From assembly GCA_030066595.1 (NCBI GenBank), contig JASJBI010000033.1, positions 1-59,384 on the forward strand: 59,384 nt of DNA, given 5' to 3'. This DNA is from Alphaproteobacteria bacterium (GTDB lineage Bacteria; Pseudomonadota; Alphaproteobacteria; JAJFFI01). Numbering within the stretch: position 1 is the first letter of the stretch; each line of letters begins with the position of its first letter. The position numbers and the translations under genes are program-made. Below, in pieces: positions 52,409 through 59,384 of the stretch. The notes beneath the pieces were generated by a model. It saw nothing but the letters and a program-made list of their open reading frames with translations, was not told the origin of the DNA and searched no databases.

Positions 52409-53011
52409 TCAAGGTCCCCGCAAGAGGATGCGAGGGTCGTCTCTATCAATCTCACGGAGGCTTTGCTCATCGCCGACAATCATATTGACCGTGAGTTCAC
52501 GAGAGCGCGGAAATTGTACGAAGAAGCTGGTTCTAATCTCGTCGATAAGGTCCGGCTCTTTGCAGGTCAGCTTGTATTCGGCGTGAAACACGCTGTGTAC
52601 TTGTCCCTTTTCTTGGCTGTGTTCCTTGTCGTGATCGTGGCTGTCATCATCGTGATCGTGGCTGTCATCCTTATCGGCGATTTCCGCGTCCCCGTCGCCC
52701 ACGCCTTCCACACTTACGTCGGCAGACTCTACCGTGCAACCGGCTTTGGGCGCGACGGGGAATAGGCTCAACGGATTGGACAGCCGTTCCTTGGCGGCCG
52801 CCATGGCCGTCCTCTCCGCCGCCACGCTGGGGGCATGTTCAAAACCGACAATATCGGCGCCAGGTACGATCAACTCGATCAACAATGCCGAGCCGTCAAT
52901 CACCATGTTGACCGTGCCGTGGCCATGTTGGTGGGCGTCAAGCTCGCCAGCCACACTGGACATGCTTGGAGCCAGAAAAGACGCAGCAATTACGAGTGCA
53001 AACTGGCGCAT
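52409..53011 (-). CDS. DUF2796 (ZrgA-like) His-rich periplasmic zinc-binding protein
   Basis: The 200-residue protein has a signal (MRQFALVIAASFLAPSMSSV, cleavage near VAG) and the DUF2796 start LDAHQHGHGTVNMVIDGSAL. A central Asp/His stretch (DDSHDHDDDSHDHDKEH) is encoded by a tandem DNA repeat. The C-terminal half has FHAEYKLTCKEPDLIDEIRT. Vibrio ZrgA has the same layout and binds zinc; capture of periplasmic zinc for the adjacent ABC pair is the inferred role. ATG at 53009-53011 is chosen over an upstream TTG. The Zur-like box starts 31 bases upstream. Confidence 0.87.
   Translation of the reverse strand: MRQFALVIAASFLAPSMSSVAGELDAHQHGHGTVNMVIDGSALLIELIVPGADIVGFEHAPSVAAERTAMAAAKERLSNPLSLFPVAPKAGCTVESADVSVEGVGDGDAEIADKDDSHDHDDDSHDHDKEHSQEKGQVHSVFHAEYKLTCKEPDLIDEIRTSFFVQFPRSRELTVNMIVGDEQSLREIDRDDPRILLRGP
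52625..52667 (-). repeat. Tandem repeat coding for the Asp/His metal-binding stretch
   Basis: The unit CGTGATCGTGGCTGTCATC occurs twice in a row (about 21-bp period) and encodes DDSHDHD twice on the minus strand. Repeat number could vary and change the number of zinc ligands. Confidence 0.8.
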
Positions 53012-53041
53012 AACCGAAAGGAACTCCGTGGTCAGCAAAGA

Positions 53042-53065
53042 GTAATCGTTATACTATAACATCTC
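53042..53065 (-). promoter_or_regulatory. Zur-like box upstream of the zinc operon
   Basis: The core GTTATACTATAAC (53048-53060) is a perfect 13-base palindrome about its central C and matches the middle of the Zur consensus GTTATANTATAAC. Flanks AATC and ATCT fit partly. It is AT-rich in a GC-rich gap and directly precedes the DUF2796 gene. Repression by Zur at sufficient zinc is the inference. Confidence 0.78.
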
Positions 53066-53173
53066 GAAACGAACACCGGCGTCAATTGGACCTTTGCCAT
53101 GCTCTCTCAGCCGGTCCGAGAATTGACCGGTTTGGGCCAAAACGCCCGACGACCGCTTTGGGTCAGACCCGGC

Positions 53174-53290
53174 CCATCCCGAGAGGCTGCCGCGAGGTCC
53201 GCTCCCGGTGGCAATACGGAAGTGGTTCGAAACACCTCGAACGCACCAGGTTCGTCTTTAGCGCGCGCCGGAATGGCCCGTCCGTCCGCG
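53174..53290. repeat. Dispersed degenerate intergenic repeat, family A copy 1
   Basis: This stretch resembles 54182-54297: CCATCCCGAGAGGCTGCCGC against CCATTCCGAGAGACTGCCGC, GGTCCGCTC, GGCAA, GAAGTGGTTC against GAAGTCGTTC, and later GTCTTTAGCGC against GTCTCTAGCGC. About three quarters identical by eye. No gene is supported in 53067-53310. Confidence 0.65.
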
Positions 53291-53310
53291 TGGGCCGGGC
53301 GGCCTGAGGA

Positions 53311-53400
53311 TTAAGCGGCGAGCCACGCCGGCAGGTCGGCGATCGAGTCGAGGCGGGCGTCCGGCCTGACCGTCGGATGCGCCTCGTCCCCGGCGGCTCG
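53311..53400 (-). pseudogene. Probable 3' remnant of a HAD-type phosphatase gene
   Basis: On the minus strand 30 codons read RAAGDEAHPTVRPDARLDSI, then ADLPAWLAA and a stop at 53311-53313. D-x-x-I-x-x-L-x-E/D-L-P ends are typical of HAD-IA phosphatases. Upstream sequence (53400-53457) does not continue the gene and no catalytic motifs are present. Identification rests on the tail alone. Confidence 0.4.
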
Positions 53401-53457
53401 TTTCCGCCTCCGTGCACCGCTCTCTGACGTCTCGAGAACAGCGGTCGCGATGCTGCC

Positions 53458-53991
53458 CTAGCTTGTGGGCTGCTGCCCTCGACCCTTTCCGTATCGCGAA
53501 AGGTGCCGGCGGAAGACGCCCCTCAAATCCTCGCTTCTTTGGGGTCCGGTCATCACCAAGCGGCGCCGGCCGTCTCCGTCGAACAACAAGAGCGTGACAT
53601 GTCTGACGCCGTGGCGTCGGGCAAGTTGTGCGCCTTCATCGCTGCGGATATTGGCGATGACGAACTGCAGCTCGGCGTCATCGAAATCGCAGAGTGCGTC
53701 CCGGGTCTCGCGCTGCAGGGCAACGCACAGGGAACACCGCGGGTCGTGGATCTGGACGATGGTCGGCGTCCCATTGCCGATTCTGGTGAGGTCCTGCTCT
53801 CGCATCATCGCCCGGACCTCGCGAACCGCAAACCAGCCGCCGCCGCCGACGGCAAGGGTCGCCAAAGCAAGGTTCCGGGATTTGGCGAGGAATGCGCGCC
53901 GCGACGCTCGGCGGTCCGGGACTTGGGCCGCCTGTACGTCCTGGCGCGGCTGCCGAGCCGTGCTTTTGGTCTTTCGTTTCTTCCGTTTCAT
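53458..53991 (-). CDS. Tat/membrane-anchored thioredoxin-like protein
   Basis: The 177-residue protein starts with a very basic region (MKRKKRKTKSTARQPRQDVQ), then RRASRRAFLAKSRNLALATL and a hydrophobic stretch to about residue 60, which could be a Tat-type signal or an N-terminal anchor. The rest is a thioredoxin fold: PTIVQIHDPRCSLCVALQRE holds a C-S-L-C redox pair, followed by FVIANIRSDEGAQLARRHGV and RHVTLLLFDGDGRRRLVMTG; the cis-Pro position is not obvious. A thiol-redox role outside the cytoplasm is likely. ATG at 53989-53991 is chosen; a longer reading lacks support. Confidence 0.75.
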   Translation of the reverse strand: MKRKKRKTKSTARQPRQDVQAAQVPDRRASRRAFLAKSRNLALATLAVGGGGWFAVREVRAMMREQDLTRIGNGTPTIVQIHDPRCSLCVALQRETRDALCDFDDAELQFVIANIRSDEGAQLARRHGVRHVTLLLFDGDGRRRLVMTGPQRSEDLRGVFRRHLSRYGKGRGQQPTS

Positions 53992-54181
53992 GGTCGCGAC
54001 GTCCTCAAGGTTCAGCGTTGCGCAGCGCGCGCGGGAGGAGGCAGCGAGTATCGAATGCCGGCGCCAGCCTGTCTCTGCACAGACTCTCACGATGGCGTGA
54101 GGCAGGCATGAGTGGGTGCCCGTCGTCAGCTTTGGATCGCGTCCGCATCATTCTTAGCGTCTCAATCGGGTCAACAGCGGA

Positions 54182-54297
54182 CCATTCCGAGAGACTGCCG
54201 CGCGGTCCGCTCTCAGCGGCAAGACCGAAGTCGTTCCAACTCCACGAATGCTTAAGGTCGTCTCTAGCGCCGTAGCAAGGCCCGTACGTGCGCGCGG
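54182..54297. repeat. Dispersed degenerate intergenic repeat, family A copy 2
   Basis: Partner of 53174-53290 (see that entry for the shared blocks). Here it is followed after about 40 bases by a family B copy, whereas the first family A copy stands alone. Confidence 0.65.
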
Positions 54298-54337
54298 ACG
54301 CGGCCGCTTGGGCGAGAGAAGCGGCCAAACGCGCGGG

Positions 54338-54421
54338 CCCGTGCTCGGCACAACATGCCGATGTCCGCTGAGCGAGCGATACTCGGCCTAAGGAGAGGGC
54401 TCAGTTGAGTCCGGGTGTCGC
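54338..54421. repeat. Dispersed degenerate intergenic repeat, family B copy 2
   Basis: Partner of 49450-49531: ACATGCCGATGTCCGCTGAG, CGAGCGATACTCGGCCTAAG and GGGCTCAGTTGAGTCCGGGT. The copies are in the same orientation, 4.9 kb apart, flanking the zinc and thioredoxin-like loci. Confidence 0.65.
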
Positions 54422-54660
54422 CGTTTTCGGACCTGGTCTCAGAGCGGTTCTTTTTCGCCGCGCCGCGCGGGTCTGGCCGCGCGCTCAGCTGCAATCGACG
54501 ACGAATGGATGCACGGCCGAGCCGCTCATGACCGGGCCGACGCTCATCCTGCGCCAGCTCGACGCAGTTCACCGCTGGAGGCGCCATGCCATCGTTGCCA
54601 TTGGCGCAACGGATCGATGCCGATATTAGACTTGTAGATCAACACCGCCTGTATGAAGCT

Positions 54661-54681
54661 CTATACCGTGAAACTGTATAG
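54661..54681 (+). promoter_or_regulatory. Palindromic element before the liv-type operon
   Basis: CTATAC (54661-54666) and GTATAG (54676-54681) are inverted about nine bases, 42 bases before the start codon. A third CTGTAT lies just upstream. The GTATA half-sites resemble those of the TetR operator at 44206-44231, but spacing differs and no regulator gene is adjacent. Could be operator or -10 region. Confidence 0.4.
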
Positions 54682-54722
54682 CCGCCGTTCAAACGGCTGG
54701 CGCAAGAGGGGAGAGGGAGCAA

Positions 54723-55958
54723 ATGGAAGACTATCGGGTGGAACACCGTATGGGCCTCAAGACGCGACGCATCGTCCAGGCGGCTCTGATATGCGCGGTG
54801 GCGAGCGTCGGAATGTCGGCGGGCGCGGTGGCAGCCGACAAGACGCTCAAGTTCGGCGCACCGCTGCCGTTGACCGGCCCGTTGTCGCCCGAAGGGCTCA
54901 AACAAAAAGAGGGCTATGACCTGTGGGCCGAGCAGGTCAACAAGGCCGGCGGGATCAAGGTCGGCGGCGACAGCTACAAGATTGAGGTCGTCTACGCCGA
55001 CTACCAATCGAACACGCCGCGCGCGGTGCAACTGGCCGAGAAGCTGATCACGGCGGACAAGGTCAACTTTCTCTTCTCGCCCTTCGGCTCGGGCGCGACA
55101 AAGGCGGCCAGCGCGGTGTCCGAGAAGTACGGCATTCCGACCATCGCGGCGACCGCGTCGTCCAAGGCGGTCTACGATCAGGGCTACAAATACCTCTTCG
55201 GCACGTTCACGCCGAACTCGACCCTGACCACGCCGCTGACCAAGCTGGTCAAGGAGAAGTTGCCGGCGGTCAAACGCGTCGCGATTCTGGCCCGCAACGA
55301 TCTCTTTCCGCTGGCCATCGCCAACGTGATGGACGGTTCCGCGAAAGGCAGTGGCCTCGAGGTCGTGGCCTTCGAAAAATATGCGATCGGCACGCTGGAC
55401 CACGCCTCGACCCTGACCAAGTTGCGCGCGACCAAGCCGGACTGGGTGTTCGCGACCGGTTACACCAACGATCTGATCCTGATCCGCGAGCAGATGCGCA
55501 ACGCCGGGCTCAAGGTGCCGGTCGTGACCATGATCGCGGGTCCGGCGTACAAGGAGTATGCGGAGTCGCTGGGCAAGCAGGCGGAAAACGTCACCAGCGC
55601 CGCCTGGTGGCATCCGGCCGTGCGCTACAGCGGCGAGGACGTGTTCGGCTCGACCGAAAAGTACAACGCTCTGTTCGAGGCCAAGTACAACAAGGTTCCG
55701 GACTACGTGCAGGCGTCGGCCAGCGCCTCGGGCGTCATCCTGCAGCTCGCCATCCAAAAAGCGGGCTCAGTCGATCCCAAGAAGGTGCGCGACGCGCTCG
55801 CGGCGCTCGACGCCAAGACCTTCTACGGCCCGGTCAAGTTCGGGTCCGACGGGCAGATCACTTCGCTCGACCCGCCGGTGTTCCAGATCCAGGGCGGCAA
55901 GCCGGTCGTCATCCTGCCGGCCGATATCAAGCAGGCGGACCTGAAGCCAGTCAGCTAG
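54723..55958 (+). CDS. Branched-chain-type amino-acid ABC transporter, binding protein
   Basis: The 411-residue protein is a LivK-type periplasmic binding protein. The signal has a charged start and core IVQAALICAVASVGMSAGAV, cleavage near VAA. KFGAPLPLTGPLSPEGLKQK, GGIKVGGDSYKIEVVYADYQ and VNFLFSPFGSGATKAASAVS are family-typical first-lobe motifs; ending lobes contain PDYVQASASASGVILQLAIQ. Ligand not determined: LivK-like proteins also bind urea, short amides or aromatic compounds. ATG 54723 has GGGAGAGGGAG upstream; ATG 54750 is an alternative. First of five transporter genes, ending before a RidA gene. Confidence 0.92.
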   Translation: MEDYRVEHRMGLKTRRIVQAALICAVASVGMSAGAVAADKTLKFGAPLPLTGPLSPEGLKQKEGYDLWAEQVNKAGGIKVGGDSYKIEVVYADYQSNTPRAVQLAEKLITADKVNFLFSPFGSGATKAASAVSEKYGIPTIAATASSKAVYDQGYKYLFGTFTPNSTLTTPLTKLVKEKLPAVKRVAILARNDLFPLAIANVMDGSAKGSGLEVVAFEKYAIGTLDHASTLTKLRATKPDWVFATGYTNDLILIREQMRNAGLKVPVVTMIAGPAYKEYAESLGKQAENVTSAAWWHPAVRYSGEDVFGSTEKYNALFEAKYNKVPDYVQASASASGVILQLAIQKAGSVDPKKVRDALAALDAKTFYGPVKFGSDGQITSLDPPVFQIQGGKPVVILPADIKQADLKPVS

Positions 55959-56032
55959 GGCCGCTCGGATAGGGGCCGGAACCACACGGTTTCGGCCCCA
56001 GACTCTCGCCCGGCCGGTCGGAGACGACACGC

Positions 56033-56899
56033 GTGCTGTATCTGCAGATCCTCGTCAACGGGCTGCTGCTGGGCGGACTCTATGCCTGCATTGCGAGCGG
56101 GTTCTCGCTGGTCTGGGGCGTCTTGAACGTCATCAACATCCTGCACGGCTCGTTCATCGTCATCGGCTCGTACGTTGGCCTGTTGGCCCATCAGCAGTTC
56201 GGGATCAACCCATTCCTGACGGTGCCGGTGGCCGGGCTGCTGCTCTACGGCTTCGGCTATCTGTTGCAGCGCGGCGTGATCAACCGTGCGGTCGGCCAAC
56301 CGGTGCTGGTCACCCTGACGCTTACCTTCGGGCTCGAACTCCTGGTCAACAACATGCTGATCGCGGGCTTCACCGCCGACTACAAGAAAGTGGTGCTGGA
56401 GAACCCGTTCGGTCAGATCGAGCTGGGCGCGCTGTTCGTTCCGGTCGACCGGCTGTTATCGATGGTGCTCGCACTGCTGCTGACCGGGATCCTGTACTGG
56501 ATGCTGCGCGGCTCCAAGCTGGGCCGCGCCATCGTCGCCGTGCGCATGGACCGGGAGGCCGCGGCCCTGATGGGGGTCAAAGTGAACTCCATCTACGCCG
56601 TCACCTTTGGCCTTGGCGCGCTCATGGCCGGCGCCGCCGGCAGCATGATGAGCATGATCTATCCGATTTCGCCGATCATCAGCACGGCCTATCTGGGCAA
56701 GGCGTTCGTGATCTGCGTCATGGGCGGGCTGGGCAGCGTGCCGGGCGCCATCGTCGGCGGGCTCGCGCTGGGTGTGATCGAGAGCTTCGGCTCGCTGTTC
56801 TTCAGCGCCGAATTGGCGACGACGTTCTCCTTCGTGCTGCTGATCCTGCTGCTGATCTTCCGGCCGACCGGGCTGATGGGGCGGCGAGGCTACGAATGA
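56033..56899 (+). CDS. livH: Branched-chain-type amino-acid ABC transporter permease LivH
   Basis: The 288-residue membrane protein starts at GTG 56033. LQILVNGLLLGGLYACIASG, FSLVWGVLNVINILHGSFIV and GLLLYGFGYLLQRGVINRAV are LivH features; the coupling loop reads AVRMDREAAALMGVKVNSIY, and CVMGGLGSVPGAIVGGLALG precedes the end [13 protein letters not shown]. About eight membrane helices. It overlaps livM by the four-base ATGA, so the two permeases are made together. Confidence 0.94.
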   Translation: MLYLQILVNGLLLGGLYACIASGFSLVWGVLNVINILHGSFIVIGSYVGLLAHQQFGINPFLTVPVAGLLLYGFGYLLQRGVINRAVGQPVLVTLTLTFGLELLVNNMLIAGFTADYKKVVLENPFGQIELGALFVPVDRLLSMVLALLLTGILYWMLRGSKLGRAIVAVRMDREAAALMGVKVNSIYAVTFGLGALMAGAAGSMMSMIYPISPIISTAYLGKAFVICVMGGLGSVPGAIVGGLALGVIESFGSLFFSAELATTFSFVLLILLLIFRPTGLMGRRGYE

Positions 56900-57834
56900 G
56901 ACGTTTCGACACCATTCTCGGCCCCCTGGTCGTGCTCGCCCTGCTGATCGGCTTCGCCTTCGTGGGCGACAACTATTTCCTGCGCCTCGCGACCTTCATG
57001 CTCATGTATGCGGTCCTCGCGCTCTCCTGGAATTTCATCGGCGGGATGGCGGGCTACCCGTCTTTCGCGACCGCCGCCTTCTTCGGGCTCGGCGCCTATT
57101 GCGGCGCGATCCTGCAAAAGGCGGGCGTGCCGATGTTTCTGTCCTGGGCCGCGGCGGGCCTGTTTACCGGCGTCTTCGCCATGCTGCTGGGCCGCGCCAT
57201 CCTGCACCTCAAGGGACATTATTTCGCCATCGCCAGCCTGATCGTGGCCGAGGCGCTGCGCGAGGTGGTCAATACCTGGACCGAGCTCACGGGCGGCGGC
57301 ATGGGGCTCAACCTGCCGGTGCTGCAAATGGACGTGACCGACCAAGCCCGGTTCTTCTTTTTCGCGATGCTGGTCGTGGCGGCGAGCACTTTCGTGCTCT
57401 CCGCCGTGGTCATCCGCGGCAAGCTGGGCTTCGGCCTGTCCTGCATCAAGCAGAACGAGGATGCGGCCAATATCCTCGGCGTCGACGCGACCCGCTACAA
57501 GGTGTTCGCCTTCGTGCTGTCTGCCGTGTTCGTCGGTCCCGCCGGCGCCATCTATGCCGGCTGGGTGAACTACATCGAGCCGGCGGACGCCTTCGACGTC
57601 CTGTTGTCGGTCAAGCCGATCGTCATGGTCATTCTGGGCGGCGCCGGGACGCTGTACGGTCCGGTCGTCGGCGCCTTCGCCTTCCTCATCCTCGAAGAGG
57701 TGGTCTGGCGCAACGTGCTGACCTTCCACTCCGGGCTGCTGGGTCTCTTGATCGTGCTGCTGGTCCTGTTCATGCCCCAGGGGCTGATCCGCGTTACGGC
57801 GCGGCGTCTGTTCCGGCGCACGGCCGCGCCATGA
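56896..57834 (+). CDS. livM: Branched-chain-type amino-acid ABC transporter permease LivM
   Basis: The 312-residue protein has about ten membrane segments. [20 protein letters not shown] and [20 protein letters not shown] are LivM motifs, followed by [31 protein letters not shown], the coupling loop [20 protein letters not shown] and [20 protein letters not shown]. It dimerises with LivH. ATGA overlaps at both ends (livH stop and livG start) show tight operon coupling. Confidence 0.94.
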   Translation: MRRFDTILGPLVVLALLIGFAFVGDNYFLRLATFMLMYAVLALSWNFIGGMAGYPSFATAAFFGLGAYCGAILQKAGVPMFLSWAAAGLFTGVFAMLLGRAILHLKGHYFAIASLIVAEALREVVNTWTELTGGGMGLNLPVLQMDVTDQARFFFFAMLVVAASTFVLSAVVIRGKLGFGLSCIKQNEDAANILGVDATRYKVFAFVLSAVFVGPAGAIYAGWVNYIEPADAFDVLLSVKPIVMVILGGAGTLYGPVVGAFAFLILEEVVWRNVLTFHSGLLGLLIVLLVLFMPQGLIRVTARRLFRRTAAP

Positions 57835-58583
57835 GCGCCTTGCTCGAGCTCAAGGGCGTGTCCCGGTCATTCGGCGGCGTTACGGCCGTGCACGAGGTGA
57901 CCACGTCGGTGCGCCAGGGCGAGATCGTCGGGCTGATCGGACCGAACGGGGCCGGCAAGACCACCCTGGTCAACCTGGTCACCGGCGTTCATCGGATCGA
58001 TGCCGGCGAGATCGTCTTCGACGGCCGGCGGATCAGCGGGCTGAAGCCCCACCGCATCAGCCACCTGGGCGTCGCCCGGACGTTCCAGGTCGTTCAGCCC
58101 TTCCCGGACATGACCGTGGCCGACAATGTCGCGGCGGGCGCGCTGTTCGCGGGCGGCGGCGCTTCGGTTGCCGCTGCGCGCGACGCCGCCTACGAGCATC
58201 TCGAATTCGTCGGGCTGGGGGAGCTGGCCGACACCCTGGCCTCGGCGTTGACGCTACCGGACCGCAAGCGCCTCGAGCTGGCCAAGAGCCTCGCGATCAA
58301 GCCGAAGCTTCTGCTGCTGGATGAGGTGAATGCCGGGCTCAACTCGCGCGAAATCGACGACGCGCTGGAACTGATCCAGGCGATCGCCGATCGGGGCGTG
58401 ACCATCATCCTGATCGAGCACGTCATCAAGGTGGTGCTCAATCTCTCCCGGCGGTTGTTGGTGCTGCATCATGGCGAGCTGATCGCCGACGGACCGCCCG
58501 ACCAAGTGGTCAAAGATCCCCATGTGGTCGAGGCCTATCTCGGGGCGCGCTTTGCCGCGCGCATGCGGGGGGAGCCGGCATGA
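57831..58583 (+). CDS. livG: Branched-chain-type amino-acid ABC transporter ATPase LivG
   Basis: The 250-residue ATPase has Walker [10 protein letters not shown] (about residue 40), Q-loop [15 protein letters not shown], Walker [13 protein letters not shown] and the switch in [11 protein letters not shown]. The signature region reads [16 protein letters not shown] in place of L-S-G-G-Q, as in many LivG proteins, whose partner LivF supplies a normal one. ATG 57831 overlaps livM by four bases and the stop overlaps livF the same way. Confidence 0.94.
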   Translation: MSALLELKGVSRSFGGVTAVHEVTTSVRQGEIVGLIGPNGAGKTTLVNLVTGVHRIDAGEIVFDGRRISGLKPHRISHLGVARTFQVVQPFPDMTVADNVAAGALFAGGGASVAAARDAAYEHLEFVGLGELADTLASALTLPDRKRLELAKSLAIKPKLLLLDEVNAGLNSREIDDALELIQAIADRGVTIILIEHVIKVVLNLSRRLLVLHHGELIADGPPDQVVKDPHVVEAYLGARFAARMRGEPA

Positions 58584-59302
58584 GCGCCCCCTTCTTCCGC
58601 GCGGACGGCGTCGAAGCCGGCTATGGCGGCGTCCAGGTCCTGTGGGGCGTCGGGGCCGAGCTCGAGCGCGGCCAGATCGGCTGCATCGTCGGTTCGAACG
58701 GCGCCGGAAAGACCACCTTCATGCGCTGCATCGCCGGGTTGAACGCCGCCTGGAAGGGAACCATCGAGGTCGATGGCAGGGCCATCGCGAGCCATCCACC
58801 GCACCAGATTCTGTCGGCCGGCGTCGCCCTGGTGCCCGAGGGGCGTCGCCTCTTTCCCGGCATGTCGGTTCGCGACAACCTGCTGATGGGTACCTTCCTG
58901 CGCCGTGACGGCAGTGCCGCGATCAACGCCGATCTCGATCGGGCGCTTGGCATGTTCCCGGTCCTCCGCGAGCGCCTGTCCCAGGACGCCGGGACGCTGT
59001 CGGGCGGCGAGCAGCAGATGTGCGCCATCGGCCGCGGGCTGATGAGCCGCCCGCGGCTGCTGCTGATCGACGAGCTGTCGCTGGGCCTAGCGCCGCGGAT
59101 CGTCGAGCAGCTGACGCACATCCTGCGCGAGATCAACGAACAGGGCGTGACCATCCTGCTGGTCGAGCAGGACGTGATCACCGCGTTGGAGCTGGCGGAT
59201 ATCGGATTCGTCATGGACCGCGGTCGAATCGTCAAGTCCGGGCCCACCGAGGAGCTGGCTGACGATCCGGTCATCCGCGAAGCCTACCTGGGAATAGTCT
59301 GA
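58580..59302 (+). CDS. livF: Branched-chain-type amino-acid ABC transporter ATPase LivF
   Basis: The 240-residue ATPase has Walker A GSNGAGKTT, GVALVPEGRRLFPGMSVRDN (LivF's E-G-R Q-loop variant), signature LSGGEQQM, Walker B LLLIDELSLGLAPR and the switch region LLVEQDVITALELADIGFVM, Gln replacing the usual His as is common in LivF. It pairs with LivG under LivHM. It ends 29 bases before the RidA gene. Confidence 0.94.
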   Translation: MSAPFFRADGVEAGYGGVQVLWGVGAELERGQIGCIVGSNGAGKTTFMRCIAGLNAAWKGTIEVDGRAIASHPPHQILSAGVALVPEGRRLFPGMSVRDNLLMGTFLRRDGSAAINADLDRALGMFPVLRERLSQDAGTLSGGEQQMCAIGRGLMSRPRLLLIDELSLGLAPRIVEQLTHILREINEQGVTILLVEQDVITALELADIGFVMDRGRIVKSGPTEELADDPVIREAYLGIV

Positions 59303-59331
59303 AGCAATCAAGCGACGGGAGTGAACACGTC

Positions 59332-59384
59332 ATGAGCAAAGTCGAACAACGTTTGCAGGAGCTTGGCATTGTGCTGCCGCGCCC
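59332..59384 (+). CDS. RidA-family protein, 5' end only
   Basis: Only 17 codons lie in the window: MSKVEQRLQELGIVLPRP from ATG 59332, with GACGGGAG upstream. M-S-x-x-E-x-R-L-x-E-L-G-I-x-L-P is the usual start of the longer RidA/YjgF subgroup that removes reactive enamine/imine intermediates. Placement after an amino-acid transporter suits that role. The call depends on a short stretch. Confidence 0.65.
   Translation, partial: MSKVEQRLQELGIVLPR

Larger units (their letters stand above)
53992..54660. other. Gene-free stretch with relic-like sequence
   Basis: About 670 bases carry no gene that I can support. They contain repeat family A copy 2 and family B copy 2 side by side, and short open frames without ribosome sites. 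A 33-codon frame from 54530 (MTGPTLILRQLDAVHRWRRH) begins a little like an acetyltransferase but does not continue. Confidence 0.55.

Noticed and set aside
54405..54629. Small open frame ending MTGPTLILRQLDAVHRWRRH and beyond
   Set aside because: A faint acetyltransferase-like start, but too short, no ribosome site and embedded in relic repeats.
1..59384. tRNA, rRNA, CRISPR arrays and intact insertion sequences
   Set aside because: No T-arm/acceptor pattern, no regularly spaced repeats and no transposase or integrase motifs were found on reading both strands by eye; a covariance search would settle tRNAs and small RNAs.

Overview
The window is a GC-rich chromosomal segment of an alphaproteobacterium, most like a Rhodospirillales-type lineage. 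The lineage is inferred from an AapJQMP amino-acid transporter, an imuA-imuB-dnaE2 mutasome under a GTTC-N7-GTTC LexA box, an Hsp20 gene behind a ROSE-type RNA thermometer, and many GTG starts and ATGA overlaps. No rRNA, tRNA, CRISPR array, integrase or intact insertion sequence is visible.

Layout. 1-2.2 kb: a cut lipoprotein gene and a nitroreductase-marR operon with an operator over its -10. 2.2-4.2 kb: heat-shock hsp20 with sigma-32 promoter, ROSE element and terminator, then metC. 4.4-9.7 kb: aapJQMP with an unusually large AapM. 9.7-13.9 kb, minus strand: two tiny entericidin-like lipoproteins, two acetyltransferases, sseA, cysK and nudF. 13.9-15.9 kb: an AT-richer cassette of three unknown genes (membrane protein, helical protein, Tat-type lipoprotein) between 115-bp direct repeats copying the start of the next gene. 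15.8-21.6 kb: a tight operon of a hydrolase/OsmC fusion, betaine-type ABC transporter and glpD. 21.8-25.6 kb: two paralogous histidine kinases. 25.7-31.3 kb: SOS mutagenesis operon. 31.5-34.6 kb: a matrixin-like protein with a broken zinc site, mtnA, a small secreted protein and a TetR regulator. 34.7-38.4 kb: CheY-like regulator and a four-PAS kinase. 38.7-40.5 kb: FAH-family enzyme and ketopantoate reductase. 40.7-44.0 kb: class III cyclase and a sensor lacking an output domain. 44.2-45.9 kb: a linalool dehydratase/isomerase-like enzyme with its TetR regulator and a clear operator. 46.1-49.4 kb: methyltransferase, AEC transporter, pyrD. 49.7-53.1 kb: a zinc-uptake locus resembling Vibrio zrgABCDE behind a Zur-like box. 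53.4-54.0 kb: thioredoxin-like protein. 54.7-59.3 kb: a branched-chain-type amino-acid ABC operon (binding protein, livHMGF), then the start of a RidA gene.

A recurring feature is decayed copies of neighbouring gene ends: the hydrolase start at 13.9 kb, a dnaE2 tail between the paired kinases at 23.75 kb, joined tetR and pyrD tails at 46.96-47.17 kb, and a probable HAD-phosphatase tail at 53.3 kb. These suggest repeated local duplication followed by decay. Genes or systems most likely to repay work are the three-gene cassette, the LDI-like/TetR operon, the zinc-ligand-less matrixin, the enlarged AapM and the zinc locus.
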